From contig CAWIMS010000005.1 in NCBI GenBank assembly GCA_963837285.1, positions 1,612,001 to 1,676,000 on the forward strand: a stretch of DNA of 64,000 nucleotides, in the 5' to 3' direction. The notes beneath the pieces were generated by a model. That model saw nothing but the letters and a program-made list of their open reading frames with translations, did not search any database and was not told where the DNA came from. Below are positions 63,993 to 64,000 of this stretch, one piece after another. A program made the position numbers and the translations under genes. Positions within the stretch are counted from its first letter, which is position 1; every line of letters starts with the position of its first letter. The DNA comes from Planosporangium sp963837285 (GTDB lineage Bacteria; Actinomycetota; Actinomycetes; Mycobacteriales; Micromonosporaceae).

Positions 63993-64000
63993 GTCGCTAC

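Noticed and set aside
1..64000. tRNA, rRNA, riboswitch or attachment-site pairs
   Set aside because: No cloverleaf, rRNA block, known riboswitch core or direct-repeat att pair was recognised by reading; a covariance search would be needed to exclude them.

Overview
The window is high-GC DNA from an actinomycete. The gene families point to the Micromonosporaceae or a close relative, but I cannot fix a genus by eye. Supporting families are XRE regulators with a DUF5753-type sensor half, DUF6879, F420-dependent nitroreductases, a PF04672 methyltransferase, a BtrH-like protein and a second set of MEP isoprenoid genes. I recognised no rRNA or tRNA gene.

Region by region. (1) 1-5706 is a type I-E-like CRISPR array cut by the left window edge: 94 repeats and 93 spacers, with a decayed extra repeat just beyond. 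No cas gene is visible. (2) 5.8-8.7 kb, minus strand: a compact RiPP-like operon with two tandem paralogous 51-53 aa peptides, a 78 aa protein, an ATP-grasp peptide ligase (frameshifted near its start) and a SAM methyltransferase. (3) 9-12.7 kb: actinobacterial XRE regulators with partner proteins. (4) 12.7-18.3 kb: debris (transposase, ABC ATPase and recombinase remnants) around an F420 reductase/DUF4386 pair and a BtrH-like protein. (5) 18.4-26.6 kb: an isoprenoid cluster. GGPP synthase, dxs and ispG form a minus-strand operon, divergent from ispH. After ispH come a 29-aa peptide ORF, a P450 and a 423-aa protein with a C-terminal zinc finger. No canonical terpene cyclase is present. (6) 27-52 kb and 54-63 kb: stress and dormancy-type genes, many of them broken: universal stress protein, GAF sensor, slipin, P-type ATPase, F420 reductase, dienelactone hydrolase, polyphosphate kinase, CHAD, aldehyde dehydrogenase, DUF779, Rv1733c-like and ICMT-like proteins. 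Several starts are preceded by a recurring GGGACnTTCGGCCCTGCC-like box resembling DosR/DevR operators. (7) 33.9-36.9 kb: an IS701-family element, itself split by an IS110-family element, has separated the first codons of a small membrane gene from the rest. (8) 51-61 kb: three ABC exporter operons. (9) The right edge holds an ArsR/SRPBCC pair.

The MEP genes and GGPP synthase should raise and channel C20 precursor to the enzymes around the P450. The RiPP-like operon encodes its own candidate substrates and modifying enzymes. The dormancy-type genes may have formed one redox or hypoxia regulon that is now decaying: frameshifts and deletions concentrate at about 30-50 kb, while the terpenoid and ABC operons are intact.
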